A stretch of DNA of 64,000 nucleotides from Bacteroidales bacterium (GTDB taxonomy: Bacteria > Bacteroidota > Bacteroidia > Bacteroidales > F082): the NCBI GenBank assembly GCA_017394865.1, contig JAFPWT010000016.1, positions 1-64,000 on the forward strand. Reading direction: 5' to 3'. The notes under the pieces were generated by a model. It was not told where the DNA came from. It made no database searches and saw nothing but the letters and a program-made list of their open reading frames with translations. A program made the translations under genes and the position numbers. Positions 8,368 to 16,990 of this stretch are shown here, one piece after another; within the stretch, counting starts at the first letter, position 1, and every line of letters starts with the position of its first letter.

Positions 8368-9495
8368 TTATTTCTTTGCAGTTGTAAACTTATAAACGCA
8401 GGTATGCTTATAAGTCTCGCCTGGATTCAACACGGCCTTGTCAGAGAAATTATCTTGATGGATAGCATCGGGAAACTTTTGGGTTTCGAGTGCCACAGCG
8501 CCACGGTGGACATGAGCGCCCCATTTGCCTTGAGCCTTGCCATCGAAGAAGTTGCCGCTATAGAACTGCATACCCATCTGATCGCTAAGCACCTCCATCT
8601 TTCGGCCCGATGTAGGATCGAACAAGGTAGCGCAATGGACGAGATCGCCTGAAAGATTGCTAGTGATAATCCAAGTATGATCGTAACCTTGACCGTTGCT
8701 CAACTGTACATCGGCATCGTTGATATGCTCACCGATAGCATGACGCTCCATAAAATCGAATGGAGTGTCTTTGACCGACCTAAAGTCGCCCAAGGGAATA
8801 AGAGTCTGGTCAACCGGTAAGATCCAGCAGCCATTGATTTCCAGTTCTTGATCCAACACGGAATGGCCTTCACCTTGTAGGTTGAAAAAGCTATGGTGCG
8901 AGAGGTTGCAGAGCGTTGTTTTGTCGGTAGTGGCCTCATAGTCGATCCGGAACGCATTGTCGTCGGTCAGCGTATAGGTCATGGTGATGTCGAGGTTACC
9001 CGGAAAACCGTCCTGTCCATCAGGGAGCACCGTATGGAAAACGATGGAATTCTCGGTCGTGTTAACCACATCCCACACTACCCTGTCTGTACCAATCTCA
9101 CCGCCATGAAGGGTATTCTCTCCATCATTCTTTGGCAGCTGATAGGTCTCGCCATCGAGGGTGATGGTGCCACCTGCGATACGGTTGGCGCAACGGCCTA
9201 CCACGGCGCCTAAATAACGCTCACCAGTGTTGTTCAAGTATTTGTCGATATGGTCGTAACCAAGGGTGACATCGCCATAATTGCCTTTACGGTCAGGAGC
9301 CCACAGTGCCACCACACGGGCGCCGTAGTTGGTCACCTGCATGGTCAGCTTGGCATTTTGCAAGGTGTAGAGCGACACCTGTTTCCCATCCACCATCTTG
9401 TTGAAATTGGCAGCGTCGATAAGCTGCACCTCCTGTTTCTTTCCACAGCTTGCCACAAGCAAAGCCGTCAAAACGAATAATACAATCTTCTTCAT
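8368..9495 (-). CDS. galM: Aldose 1-epimerase (mutarotase), lipoprotein
   Basis: A 375-residue GalM-family enzyme that interconverts alpha and beta anomers of sugars such as galactose and glucose. A lipoprotein signal ends at C17 (LLVASC), so it is exported and lipid-anchored, as in many Bacteroidetes and unlike cytosolic E. coli GalM. Family motifs are NYGARVVALWAPDRKG, GRCANRIAGG, NDGENTLHGG, the His of LSHHSFFNL and the late FYSGNFFDG and VALETQKFPDAIHQ motifs. It lies between the 5'-nucleotidase (27-base gap) and the ABC-F gene (2-base gap). Confidence 0.93.
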   Translation of the reverse strand: MKKIVLFVLTALLVASCGKKQEVQLIDAANFNKMVDGKQVSLYTLQNAKLTMQVTNYGARVVALWAPDRKGNYGDVTLGYDHIDKYLNNTGERYLGAVVGRCANRIAGGTITLDGETYQLPKNDGENTLHGGEIGTDRVVWDVVNTTENSIVFHTVLPDGQDGFPGNLDITMTYTLTDDNAFRIDYEATTDKTTLCNLSHHSFFNLQGEGHSVLDQELEINGCWILPVDQTLIPLGDFRSVKDTPFDFMERHAIGEHINDADVQLSNGQGYDHTWIITSNLSGDLVHCATLFDPTSGRKMEVLSDQMGMQFYSGNFFDGKAQGKWGAHVHRGAVALETQKFPDAIHQDNFSDKAVLNPGETYKHTCVYKFTTAKK

Positions 9496-9522
9496 ATTTC
9501 AAATATAATCAAATTATTTCAA

Positions 9523-10959
9523 TTAATAAAAGGTGCGTCGAATGCCTTTGTAGGAAACGGTCTTCACTTCGCGCAGGTATTGGATGACCATCTCCTCGGA
9601 GGTCATGAACTGGCTCTGGCCATCGTCGACACTTTCAAAACGCACTGTTGAAGCCATATAGCTATTGATGGCGACTTTGTACTCCTTATTCTTGGAATAG
9701 CGTCCAAGGTCAGGCCTGATCTCCACCGACTTCGGTTTTCCTTTGGCGTCGGTGTTGACGGAATAGGTCATGCCCGAAACATACGAAGGCTTGTCGCCAT
9801 TGGCCATGAACGAATGTTTAAGGAAGCCTTCCAGCTGGTTACCAGTCATGGTGTAAACCACAACGTCGTTGCCATAGGGATCGATATCGTAGACATCTTT
9901 CATGGTGATCGGTCCAGCCTTGAGATCGTCGATACGGATGCCGCCGGTGTTCTCAAGGGCGAAGTCGGCACCAGTGACCCAGCGCATACCGTCGGTGACA
10001 AGGCATCCCAGCTCTTCCCGACGGACAAAAGGCGTAGTGGCAGTAGCCAACGCTTCACTGAAACGGCTGTTGTTATTGAACTTATTGAGCATAGCACGCA
10101 TCTCGGCGTTTTCCTTGCCGTAATGTGCAACGTCAAGTGTGGTGGCCTTCACATCCGTCACCTTGCCGTTGTTGACGGTGAAAAGTGTCAGTGTAGCATG
10201 ACTCAAGCTGGAACCAGCCTGGGTGACTATCACCCCATTATGTTTCTTGGGATGCTCCACCAAGGTATGAGAATGTCCACCCAAAATGGCGTCAAGCCAA
10301 GGATTCTTCTCGGCCATTTCAACATCCTCCTCAAAGCCCACATGGGATAAAAAGATGCAAACATCAGCCTGATCACGGAGGAATTTATATTCAGGCAGTA
10401 CCTCCTCCGGACGACGGAAAGTAAGGTTCTTAAAGTGTACCGGATGTGCTCCTGGGAAGCCGTCGGCACGAAGTTCGATCATGCCCAGCACAGCGATGCG
10501 CAACCCCTGCTGCTCAATGATCACATAAGGCTTGACATCGAGTTTCACCTCTTTAGAGATATTGATATTGGCACACAGATAAGGGAAATCGGCATCTTCG
10601 ATATTCTTTTGGAGACCTGCCACAGAGCCATCCCATTCATGATTGCCTACCGTACAGGCTTTGAAGCCCACTTTGTTCATCATGGCAATCATAGGATAAC
10701 TTGTAGGTTCATACTGGTCGTTGATGGGGTTACCAGTGCGGTTGTCGCCCGCCGAAAGCACCAACAGGTCAGGATACACCGTCCGCAGGCTGTCGACCAG
10801 CGCCGCAAACTTAGGCATATTGTCAATAGCAGAGTGCATATCGTTAACGGAAAGCACCGCAAGCGTCACCTGCTTAGGTTTCTGTTCAACAGTATCGCAT
10901 GCGTTCAAGCCAAAAAGAACAGCCACGCCAACCCAAAGCACCAGAAAGAATCTTTTCAT
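9523..10959 (-). CDS. 5'-nucleotidase / UshA-like metallophosphoesterase, lipoprotein
   Basis: A 478-residue two-domain calcineurin-like phosphoesterase. A lipobox ends at C21 (FGLNAC). The N-terminal metal-binding half contains VNDMHSAID, LSAGDNRTGNP, GNHEWDG and GGHSHT motifs that bind two divalent metals. The C-terminal 5'-nucleotidase substrate domain includes the NTGGIR motif (around residue 335). It probably hydrolyses nucleotides or related phosphoesters outside the cytoplasm. It heads the small operon with galM and the ABC-F gene, and its start faces the hybrid histidine kinase across a 63-base divergent promoter region. Confidence 0.9.
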   Translation of the reverse strand: MKRFFLVLWVGVAVLFGLNACDTVEQKPKQVTLAVLSVNDMHSAIDNMPKFAALVDSLRTVYPDLLVLSAGDNRTGNPINDQYEPTSYPMIAMMNKVGFKACTVGNHEWDGSVAGLQKNIEDADFPYLCANINISKEVKLDVKPYVIIEQQGLRIAVLGMIELRADGFPGAHPVHFKNLTFRRPEEVLPEYKFLRDQADVCIFLSHVGFEEDVEMAEKNPWLDAILGGHSHTLVEHPKKHNGVIVTQAGSSLSHATLTLFTVNNGKVTDVKATTLDVAHYGKENAEMRAMLNKFNNNSRFSEALATATTPFVRREELGCLVTDGMRWVTGADFALENTGGIRIDDLKAGPITMKDVYDIDPYGNDVVVYTMTGNQLEGFLKHSFMANGDKPSYVSGMTYSVNTDAKGKPKSVEIRPDLGRYSKNKEYKVAINSYMASTVRFESVDDGQSQFMTSEEMVIQYLREVKTVSYKGIRRTFY

Positions 10960-10976
10960 CTTGTCGAAATTTTTTG

Positions 10977-10984
10977 CAAAAATA
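10977..10984 (-). promoter_or_regulatory. -7 promoter box of the 5'-nucleotidase operon
   Basis: CAAAAATA on the plus strand is TATTTTTG on the minus strand, a match to TAnnTTTG, 17 bases upstream of the start codon. It is one of a divergent pair with the box at 11007-11014. The implied leader is very short. Confidence 0.45.
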
Positions 10985-11006
10985 CAATTTTTCTGAATTT
11001 AAATAG

Positions 11007-11014
11007 TATTTTTG
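11007..11014 (+). promoter_or_regulatory. -7 promoter box of the hybrid histidine kinase gene
   Basis: TATTTTTG matches the TAnnTTTG -7 element and ends only 8 bases before the ATG at 11023. If used, the mRNA would be nearly leaderless. No correctly spaced TTTG -33 box is seen. Confidence 0.45.
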
Positions 11015-11022
11015 CGAAAAGA

Positions 11023-13386
11023 ATGAGAGAGCATATCGAAAGGCGGACCAGTGTCAGGGTGGTTTTGGCCAACCTGTTTATCATCGCGTTCTGCGGTGCC
11101 ATGGTCTATTATATCTTCAATCTTCAGGACTCCATCAACAACCAGCGTATCAACGTCAACGTGCAGAGCGAGGCCATCAACCTCACCAACCGCTTCACGC
11201 AGCTGGTACACAAAGCACAATCCGAGGCCAACCTCTTTGCCTTTACCGGTAACTCAAAGCACTTGACACAATTCGGCGAGTTGAACAACGCCATCATCGG
11301 ATGCGCCGACTCGCTGATGCTGGTCATCCCCAACAAGGAAAACAAAGAACGCGTAGAAGAGGTGGAGCAACTCATCATGCGTAAGGGGCAGATCAGTTAT
11401 GTCCTTTCACGGCAATTCTATTACTATGACCCCCTTTCGGAGATCAAAGCACGACTTCAAGCCTACACCCCTCCCACCCCACCCGGGTTCCAAAGCAATG
11501 ATACTTTAGGCGGAAGCACCGCCACGACCATCTCCGTCGACTCCACCTTCAGGATTCTCAGCGACCTGAAAATCCTGTCGGAGAAAGCCAGTTCCGAGTA
11601 TAAACGACGGGTCAAAGAATACGAGAAAAAAACCGCGGAGCTGATCACCGACGACAACCACCTCTCGGAAGAGATTGCCGAGTTACTGCTCGACCTGAAC
11701 AAGGAAATCCTGGATTCGACTGTTCTTGAGATAGAGATCAGCGAAAAGACCGTCAAAGACAACCTCGCCGCAACCACTTACATTGCTGCGGTAGTCTTAA
11801 TCCTGATCATCGTTTTCGCCATCCTCATCCTCAGCGACGTCAACAAAGGATTCCGTGCCCGAAAAACCGCTGAACAAGCTTGGGCCGATGCAGAAAAAGC
11901 AAAGAAAAAGACTGAAGAAATCATGGAGAGCCGCCACAAGATGCTGCTCACCGTGTCGCACGACATCAAGAGCCCGTTAGCCTCCATCATCGGCAACCTG
12001 GAACTCATGGACAACACCGGCAATGAGAAGGAAGTCAACTCGATCCAGCAATCCGCCGAGCACATTCTGAGCCTCCTCAACAACCTCTTGGAATTCTCGA
12101 GCCTGGAACAAGGCACGCTACAAGTGGAGAAAAGCCGTTTCAACGTCAAGAAACTCTGCGACGAGACGGCTGCAATGTTCGAGCCTATTGCCTTAAAAAA
12201 GAATCTGGAATTCCGCTTCGAGAACGAGATCAGCGACGACCTCAACGTATACTCTGATGCCTTGAAGATGAAACAAGTCATCGGCAACCTCATCTCCAAT
12301 GCCATCAAATACACCATCGAAGGCCACATCGGCTTCCGCGCGAGACTTGAAAACGGACAACTCGTGTTCCGTGTCGAAGACAGCGGCATTGGCATCCCTT
12401 CCGACAAATTAGATGAGATTTTCAAGCCTTTTGTCCGCACCGATAGCGGCAGCAAGCTTTCCGAAGGCAGCGGCTACGGACTCTCTGTTGTAAAGGGCCT
12501 CGTCGACCTGATGGAAGGTCATATCGAGATAACTTCGGTAGTAGGAAAAGGCAGTGTTTTCACTGTGCGTCTCCCTGCCGAGACCGAAGTCGCCGAGGAG
12601 ACTGGAAAAGAACTCGAACACAATGGCACAGATAATCTCATCCCCGACCAAGTGCAAGAGAAACGCATCCTGATCATCGATGACGACGACACGTTGTTGA
12701 CTGTGGTGAGCAACATGATCGGGCGACTGGGGCACCAGGTATTGCTCTGTCGTTCCAAGAGCGACCTCGATGAGGCCTTGCAGCACACCGACACCTTCGA
12801 TACCGTGCTTACCGACCGTGAGATGGGAGCTCTGAGTGGCAACGACATCCTGAAGCTATTCAAGAAAGCCGACCCCAAAAAGCCCGTTTTCCTAATGACG
12901 GCACGTATGGACTACGACACCAAGAAAGCACACAAGGAAGGCTTCGACGGGTTCCTGCAGAAGCCCTTCAACCTCCATACACTGGAAAACGCCTTCGGTC
13001 GCCATACCAAAGAAGAGGAGCAGGTCTCAGGATCCACTTTTACCGACTTCCCCGAACTATGCGACATGATGGGCGGCGACGAAGAGGCCATCCGCAACAT
13101 CCTGACGATCTTCGCACAATCAACTGCCGACCAGCTGGTGGCATTGAACGAATGTCTGGAAAACGACGACTTTGCAAGAGCGCACGAGCTATGCCACAAA
13201 ATGCTCCCCATGTTCATCCAGCTGCAACAAGACGATGCCGTCCCCTTCCTCTCGAAGATGAACGACGCCCGCGGCTCCAAAAAAGCCAAGAAAGTCTATC
13301 CCGAATGGAAAGACGACGCTGTCAAATTCATGGATTCTGCCGACAAGCTACTGGAGACCCTATCGGACAAATACGGTATCGGTTAA
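11023..13386 (+). CDS. Hybrid histidine kinase with receiver and HPt domains
   Basis: A 787-residue membrane sensor kinase. TM1 (about 11-33) and TM2 (about 251-271) bracket a helical extracytoplasmic sensor of ~215 residues. Then come a linker, the HisKA domain with phospho-acceptor H313 (LLTVSHDIKSP), the HATPase domain (N-box NLISNAIKY, G1 VEDSGIGIP, G2 GSGYGLSVV), a receiver domain with D598 (LTDRE) and K647 (LQKPF), and a C-terminal HPt domain with H725 (ELCHKMLPMF). This is a complete internal phosphorelay. The open frame extends upstream to 10435 but that part is antisense to the nucleotidase gene; ATG 11023 begins a normal N-terminus. The NtrC-type regulator encoded convergently is the likely output. 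Confidence 0.93.
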   Translation: MREHIERRTSVRVVLANLFIIAFCGAMVYYIFNLQDSINNQRINVNVQSEAINLTNRFTQLVHKAQSEANLFAFTGNSKHLTQFGELNNAIIGCADSLMLVIPNKENKERVEEVEQLIMRKGQISYVLSRQFYYYDPLSEIKARLQAYTPPTPPGFQSNDTLGGSTATTISVDSTFRILSDLKILSEKASSEYKRRVKEYEKKTAELITDDNHLSEEIAELLLDLNKEILDSTVLEIEISEKTVKDNLAATTYIAAVVLILIIVFAILILSDVNKGFRARKTAEQAWADAEKAKKKTEEIMESRHKMLLTVSHDIKSPLASIIGNLELMDNTGNEKEVNSIQQSAEHILSLLNNLLEFSSLEQGTLQVEKSRFNVKKLCDETAAMFEPIALKKNLEFRFENEISDDLNVYSDALKMKQVIGNLISNAIKYTIEGHIGFRARLENGQLVFRVEDSGIGIPSDKLDEIFKPFVRTDSGSKLSEGSGYGLSVVKGLVDLMEGHIEITSVVGKGSVFTVRLPAETEVAEETGKELEHNGTDNLIPDQVQEKRILIIDDDDTLLTVVSNMIGRLGHQVLLCRSKSDLDEALQHTDTFDTVLTDREMGALSGNDILKLFKKADPKKPVFLMTARMDYDTKKAHKEGFDGFLQKPFNLHTLENAFGRHTKEEEQVSGSTFTDFPELCDMMGGDEEAIRNILTIFAQSTADQLVALNECLENDDFARAHELCHKMLPMFIQLQQDDAVPFLSKMNDARGSKKAKKVYPEWKDDAVKFMDSADKLLETLSDKYGIG

Positions 13387-14708
13387 AGGTCCAACCCCAA
13401 CTGATGCATCTTATTGTATAAGGTCTTTCGGTCGATCTGCAACAACCGCGCGGCGACGGTTTTGTTGCCCCGGGCTTTAGCCAGAGCAGCTTCAATTTGC
13501 TCCTTTTCGTTGCCGGGACGTAAAGCAAAGTCGTCATTACCTCCAGAACTCTTCTCGGAAAGTTCTGAATACACTGGGAGATCCTCCGCCTCGATATAAT
13601 CGCCTTCGGAAAACAGCACACATCGACGAATCACATTGCGAAGCTCGCGGATATTGCCGTTCCAGCGCATCTGCTTCATCTGAGCGATGGCCTTGGGCGA
13701 AACGCCTTTGATCTCCTTGCCCAGCTCTTCGTTGGCTTGTGCCACGAAGAAAGTGACGAACTCCTCAAGGTCGTCAATACGGTTACGCAGCGGTGGCACC
13801 TCCAATGTAAATTCATTAATGCGATGATAGAGGTCCTGACGGAAGTGTCCCTGCTCGATGGCACGCTCAAGGTTTTCGTTGGTAGCGGCCACAATACGGA
13901 CATCGACATTGATATCGGTGGCTGAGCCCACCGGACGCACTTTCTGTTCCTGCAAGGAACGCAGCAGCTGCATCTGTACCTCATAAGGCAAATTACCCAC
14001 CTCATCGAGGAAAACTGTGCCGCCTTTCGCTTGCTCAAAAACGCCCTTCTTATCAGCGATAGCCGAAGTAAACGAGCCTTTCAGATGCCCGAAAAGCTCA
14101 CTGGGGGCTAGCTCCTTGGAGAGGCTGCCGCAATCAACAGCAACAAAAGGTTTGTCACGCCGTGGGCTACATTCGTGTATCATCTCCGCGATATACTCCT
14201 TACCCGTACCGCTCTCACCGATGATAAGCACCGAGAACTTAGTAGGGGCCACCAGCTCGACGTGTTTGTAGAGCCTTCTGATGGCCTCGCTATTTCCCTT
14301 AACCATCACCTTCTTGGGCTTGTACAACTCCTCAACCTCCTGTTCCGACTCAAAGGCGGCCTGGATCTTCTCTTCCAGCAAGCTAGGGTTGATGGGTTTC
14401 TTCAGATAGTCGAAAGCGCCCAGTTTCATGGCCGACACCGCAGTCTGCACTTCAGCATAGCCAGTCATCACAATGAAAGGCACATGACTCTTGAGTTGTT
14501 CTCTGACCCAGGCCATGAGCAGGATGCCATCGCCATCAGGCAGACGGAGGTCGGTCAAGATCAGGTCGATCTTCCTCGAGGCAATTTCCTTCTTCGCCTG
14601 GGCGTACTGTGTGGAGAGGATCACCTCGTAGTCGTTCTTGCGCAGCCAGGTCTGGAGCATCACTCCGAAGGAGGCATCATCTTCGACAATCAGGATCGTT
14701 TTTTTCAT
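13383..14708 (-). CDS. NtrC-family sigma-54-dependent response regulator
   Basis: A 441-residue regulator with three domains. The receiver domain starts MKKTILIVEDD and has phospho-acceptor D53 in ILTDLRLPDGD. The AAA+ domain has Walker A GESGTGKE and Walker B GGTVFLDEVG. The C-terminal Fis-type helix-turn-helix contains GNKTVAARLLQIDRKTLYNK. The sigma-54-contacting loop reads GSFTSA rather than the canonical GAFTGA. Start 14708 is preferred over in-frame starts further upstream because it begins directly at the receiver fold. Its last 4 bases overlap the stop of the convergent hybrid kinase, its probable partner through the HPt domain. Confidence 0.92.
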   Translation of the reverse strand: MKKTILIVEDDASFGVMLQTWLRKNDYEVILSTQYAQAKKEIASRKIDLILTDLRLPDGDGILLMAWVREQLKSHVPFIVMTGYAEVQTAVSAMKLGAFDYLKKPINPSLLEEKIQAAFESEQEVEELYKPKKVMVKGNSEAIRRLYKHVELVAPTKFSVLIIGESGTGKEYIAEMIHECSPRRDKPFVAVDCGSLSKELAPSELFGHLKGSFTSAIADKKGVFEQAKGGTVFLDEVGNLPYEVQMQLLRSLQEQKVRPVGSATDINVDVRIVAATNENLERAIEQGHFRQDLYHRINEFTLEVPPLRNRIDDLEEFVTFFVAQANEELGKEIKGVSPKAIAQMKQMRWNGNIRELRNVIRRCVLFSEGDYIEAEDLPVYSELSEKSSGGNDDFALRPGNEKEQIEAALAKARGNKTVAARLLQIDRKTLYNKMHQLGLDL

Positions 14709-14725
14709 AGCTTGCATTTGACCTG

Positions 14726-14756
14726 CAAAGATATAAAAAAAAAGAAGCCTTGCAAC
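14726..14756 (-). promoter_or_regulatory. Promoter of the NtrC-type regulator gene
   Basis: On the minus strand TATCTTTG (14726-14733) is preceded by GTTG (14753-14756) after a 19-base spacer, close to TTTG / TAnnTTTG. The -33 box overlaps the stem of the upstream terminator, so the promoter is packed into the end of the lipoprotein gene's transcription unit. It lies 17 bases from the chosen start codon. Confidence 0.5.
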
Positions 14757-14771
14757 GGGGAGAAGCAAGGC
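14735..14771 (-). terminator. Rho-independent terminator of the coiled-coil lipoprotein gene
   Basis: GCCTTGC (14747-14753) pairs with GCAAGGC (14765-14771) across an 11-base loop. On the minus strand the stem is followed by CTTC and a run of nine T. It lies 28 bases after the stop codon at 14800 and separates this gene from the regulator gene downstream. Confidence 0.75.
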
Positions 14772-14799
14772 ATTCGTAAAAATTGAAAACGAGCAGATT

Positions 14800-15684
14800 T
14801 TATTTGATTGAGATGATCAAATAATTGGATATATTCCAAAAAGCTTCAGGGTCGACGATTTCGAGAGAGTAATTTCCGTCTTCACCCTTGGTTATCTCGT
14901 AACTGCTTTCTGGATGATTTGTCAATATGGTATATTTCCTAGTATTTAGCGGCAGGTGGCGAAGTTCACGCTTGTCAGCAGCCATCATCACCTTTTTATC
15001 GAAGTCGTTAGTGGCGGAGTTTTTCGAGAAGAGACCGCCTTTGGTAGCCAGACCGTAGTCTTCCAGGGTACCGATCGGAGCGATCATGTAATACACCGTG
15101 TTAAGCTCTGAGTCTTGTTGAGCGATGGTAGCCTGTTGTTGGGTATTGTGGGCGTTCAGCTCTTCGATGTTCGAACTCAGCTCCTGAACGTTTTGATGGA
15201 GGTCGTTGACCTGTTCGGTGAGCTGGGTAACCTGTTCCGTCTTAACATCAAGCTCCTCGCGAAGTTTATTAATATAGGTATCCTTCTGGCTTAATTCATC
15301 TTTCAGGCGAGTGACGGTAGCACTCAACTGTTTCGATTTGGAACCCGCATCGGCCAACTGTTTTTCAAGATCATTAATCTTGGCCTTGTTTTGCTGGATG
15401 GTGCGGTCAATGGCCTCGATCTGCGCCTTGGCATAGTCAGAGTTACCTTCCTGGTTCTCAATCATGATGATATTCTCAGCCTCGCGGATCGTTTGCAAAG
15501 CCGATTCAATCTCGTTGATCGTCTTCAACGACGACTCAAAGTCGGTGGTGACATTAGAAGCCACGATGGCGAGCGAGTCACGCTCAGCCACAACTTGCTG
15601 GTACTTCGACGAACTCTCGACATCACAGGAAGCGAGCGAAACAACGAGAAGCATCAAAACCGATATAATGTGTATTTTTCTCAT
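14800..15684 (-). CDS. Coiled-coil lipoprotein, possibly Cbp1-type adhesin
   Basis: A 294-residue protein with a lipoprotein signal ending at C20 (SLASC). Residues ~28-190 are predicted long coiled coil, rich in Q, N, E, D, K and L heptads. A compact C-terminal domain (~200-294) contains YYMIAPIGTLEDYGLATKGG and a final segment rich in aromatic residues. Length and architecture resemble Bacteroidetes proteins annotated as Cbp1-family collagen-binding adhesins, but I recognise this from overall layout only. It is a single gene with its own terminator. Confidence 0.7.
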   Translation of the reverse strand: MRKIHIISVLMLLVVSLASCDVESSSKYQQVVAERDSLAIVASNVTTDFESSLKTINEIESALQTIREAENIIMIENQEGNSDYAKAQIEAIDRTIQQNKAKINDLEKQLADAGSKSKQLSATVTRLKDELSQKDTYINKLREELDVKTEQVTQLTEQVNDLHQNVQELSSNIEELNAHNTQQQATIAQQDSELNTVYYMIAPIGTLEDYGLATKGGLFSKNSATNDFDKKVMMAADKRELRHLPLNTRKYTILTNHPESSYEITKGEDGNYSLEIVDPEAFWNISNYLIISIK

Positions 15685-15788
15685 TTCAAAATTTTGCTTT
15701 CCCCTTAGCTAAATTTATGCCAAAATCGAATTTATAAATTAATTAATTGATATTCAAATGTTTATTTTCTTTTGGTCTTAATCTCAAA

Positions 15789-15865
15789 TTGTGGAAAGTT
15801 GTGGAATTTAATCCACAAATCAAACTAATTGTGGAAAATTGTAGAAGATGTTGGAGGTTTGTGGA
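15789..15865. repeat. 10-bp phased TTGTGGA array (candidate operator)
   Basis: TTGTGGA occurs at 15789, 15799, 15829 and 15859, with degenerate copies TTGTAGA at 15839 and TGTTGGA at 15849, so all six sit on one 10-bp register. An inverted copy (TCCACAA) lies at 15812-15818. The copy at 15829 extended (TGTGGAAAA) is a match to a loose DnaA box on the opposite strand. The array fills the 216-base gap between the divergent lipoprotein and agmatinase genes and ends 7 bases before the agmatinase -7 box. Repeats on one face of the helix suggest a cooperative regulator site; what binds is unknown. Confidence 0.6.
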
Positions 15866-15872
15866 GATTTTA

Positions 15873-15880
15873 TATTTTTG
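15873..15880 (+). promoter_or_regulatory. -7 promoter box of the agmatinase-family gene
   Basis: TATTTTTG matches TAnnTTTG and lies 20 bases before the ATG at 15901, directly downstream of the phased TTGTGGA array. The nearest TTTG (15858-15861) is only 11 bases upstream, too close for a standard -33 box; GTTG at 15850 is better spaced. Confidence 0.5.
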
Positions 15881-15900
15881 CGAAACAGAACAGTAAGCGT

Positions 15901-16938
15901 ATGGAAAACACTTTTGACCCCAACGCAGCAGCCGTTGCCGATTCAGGCATCTACGGGTTGCCCTGCAACGCCGAAGAGGCGCAAATCATCATCATTCCCG
16001 TGGAATGGGAACTGACCACAAGTTACAACCGCGGCACTGTCGACGGTCCCGCCACCGTGATGGAGGCCTCATTGCAAGTGGATCTCTGCCATCACGACTA
16101 TCCAGATCTGTGGCAAAAAGGCATCTGGATGGACGAATTCCCCAAGGAGCTACGTGACTTACACGACGAACTGGCCCCTTTGAGCGAAGAAATCATTAAT
16201 GCTTTGTACGAAGGCACCATCGACGAAGAACCGGAGAAATACGCCGCATTATATGCCCGTATCGAAGCTGCCACAGAACGCAAGAACGTTTGGCTGCGCG
16301 AGCGAATCGCTTACTGGAAGCAACAAGGCAAAGTGGTAGGCCTGCTGGGCGGTGACCACAGCTGTCCCCTCGCCTATCACCAATACCTTAATGAACAAGG
16401 TGTGGAATACGGCATCCTGCACGCCGATGCTCACTGTGATCTGCGCGATGCCTTCGAGGGATTCAAATACTCACACGCCTCCATCTTCTTCAACACATTG
16501 AAGCTCAGCAACGTCAAGAAGCTCGTTCAGGTGGGCATCCGCGACTATTGTCACCAGGAAAAAGCTCTAGCCGAAAGCCAACCCGAACGCATCAAGGTTT
16601 TCTTCGACCGTGACTGCCGTAGACGCATGTACGAAGGTGCCACCTGGAAGTCGATTGTCGACGAGATGGTCGCTTTCCTTCCCGACAAAGTCTATCTCTC
16701 CATCGACATCGATGCTTTGGATCCGAAGCTCTGCCCCAACACCGGCACGCCTGTCCCCGGCGGTCTTGAATACGAAGAGCTGATGTACCTCCTGAACCGC
16801 ATTCGCGAATCGGGCAAGACCATCATCGGCTTTGATCTCTGCGAGGTCTCCCCTGCCCCTGACGGCGGCGACTGGGACGGCAACGTTGGAGCGAGGGTGT
16901 TGTTCCACCTTTGCGGAGTGGCGAGTAAAAAAGAGTAA
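15901..16938 (+). CDS. Agmatinase/arginase-family ureohydrolase
   Basis: A 345-residue cytosolic binuclear-manganese hydrolase of the ureohydrolase family, which cleaves guanidino groups (agmatine, arginine or formiminoglutamate) to release urea or formamide. The metal ligands are present in GGDHSCPLAYH, HADAHCDLRDAF and SIDIDALDPKLCPNTGTP. Compared with SpeB there is an insertion around residues 88-135 that is helical and rich in charged residues, so the exact substrate is open. The open frame begins earlier, inside the repeat array; ATG 15901 gives the natural start. A 52-base gap with its own -7 box separates it from the phosphate genes. Confidence 0.85.
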   Translation: MENTFDPNAAAVADSGIYGLPCNAEEAQIIIIPVEWELTTSYNRGTVDGPATVMEASLQVDLCHHDYPDLWQKGIWMDEFPKELRDLHDELAPLSEEIINALYEGTIDEEPEKYAALYARIEAATERKNVWLRERIAYWKQQGKVVGLLGGDHSCPLAYHQYLNEQGVEYGILHADAHCDLRDAFEGFKYSHASIFFNTLKLSNVKKLVQVGIRDYCHQEKALAESQPERIKVFFDRDCRRRMYEGATWKSIVDEMVAFLPDKVYLSIDIDALDPKLCPNTGTPVPGGLEYEELMYLLNRIRESGKTIIGFDLCEVSPAPDGGDWDGNVGARVLFHLCGVASKKE

Positions 16939-16961
16939 AAGATAAAAGATAAAAGTTTTCT

Positions 16962-16969
16962 TATCTTTG
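16962..16969 (+). promoter_or_regulatory. -7 promoter box of the DUF47-Pit operon
   Basis: TATCTTTG matches TAnnTTTG, 21 bases before the ATG at 16991. It follows an AGATAAAAGATAAAAG direct repeat. No TTTG -33 is found at the usual spacing. Confidence 0.5.
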
Positions 16970-16990
16970 TAACGCTAATCCATTAGAAAA

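Noticed and set aside
10435..11022. N-terminal extension of the hybrid histidine kinase frame by 196 codons
   Set aside because: This part is antisense to the 5'-nucleotidase gene and includes the divergent promoters; the normal N-terminus with TM1 starts at 11023.
15789..15865. Chromosome origin (oriC) based on DnaA-like boxes
   Set aside because: Only one copy approaches a DnaA box, no dnaA or gidA/rnpA context is present, and the A/T-rich unwinding region is modest. An operator array is simpler.
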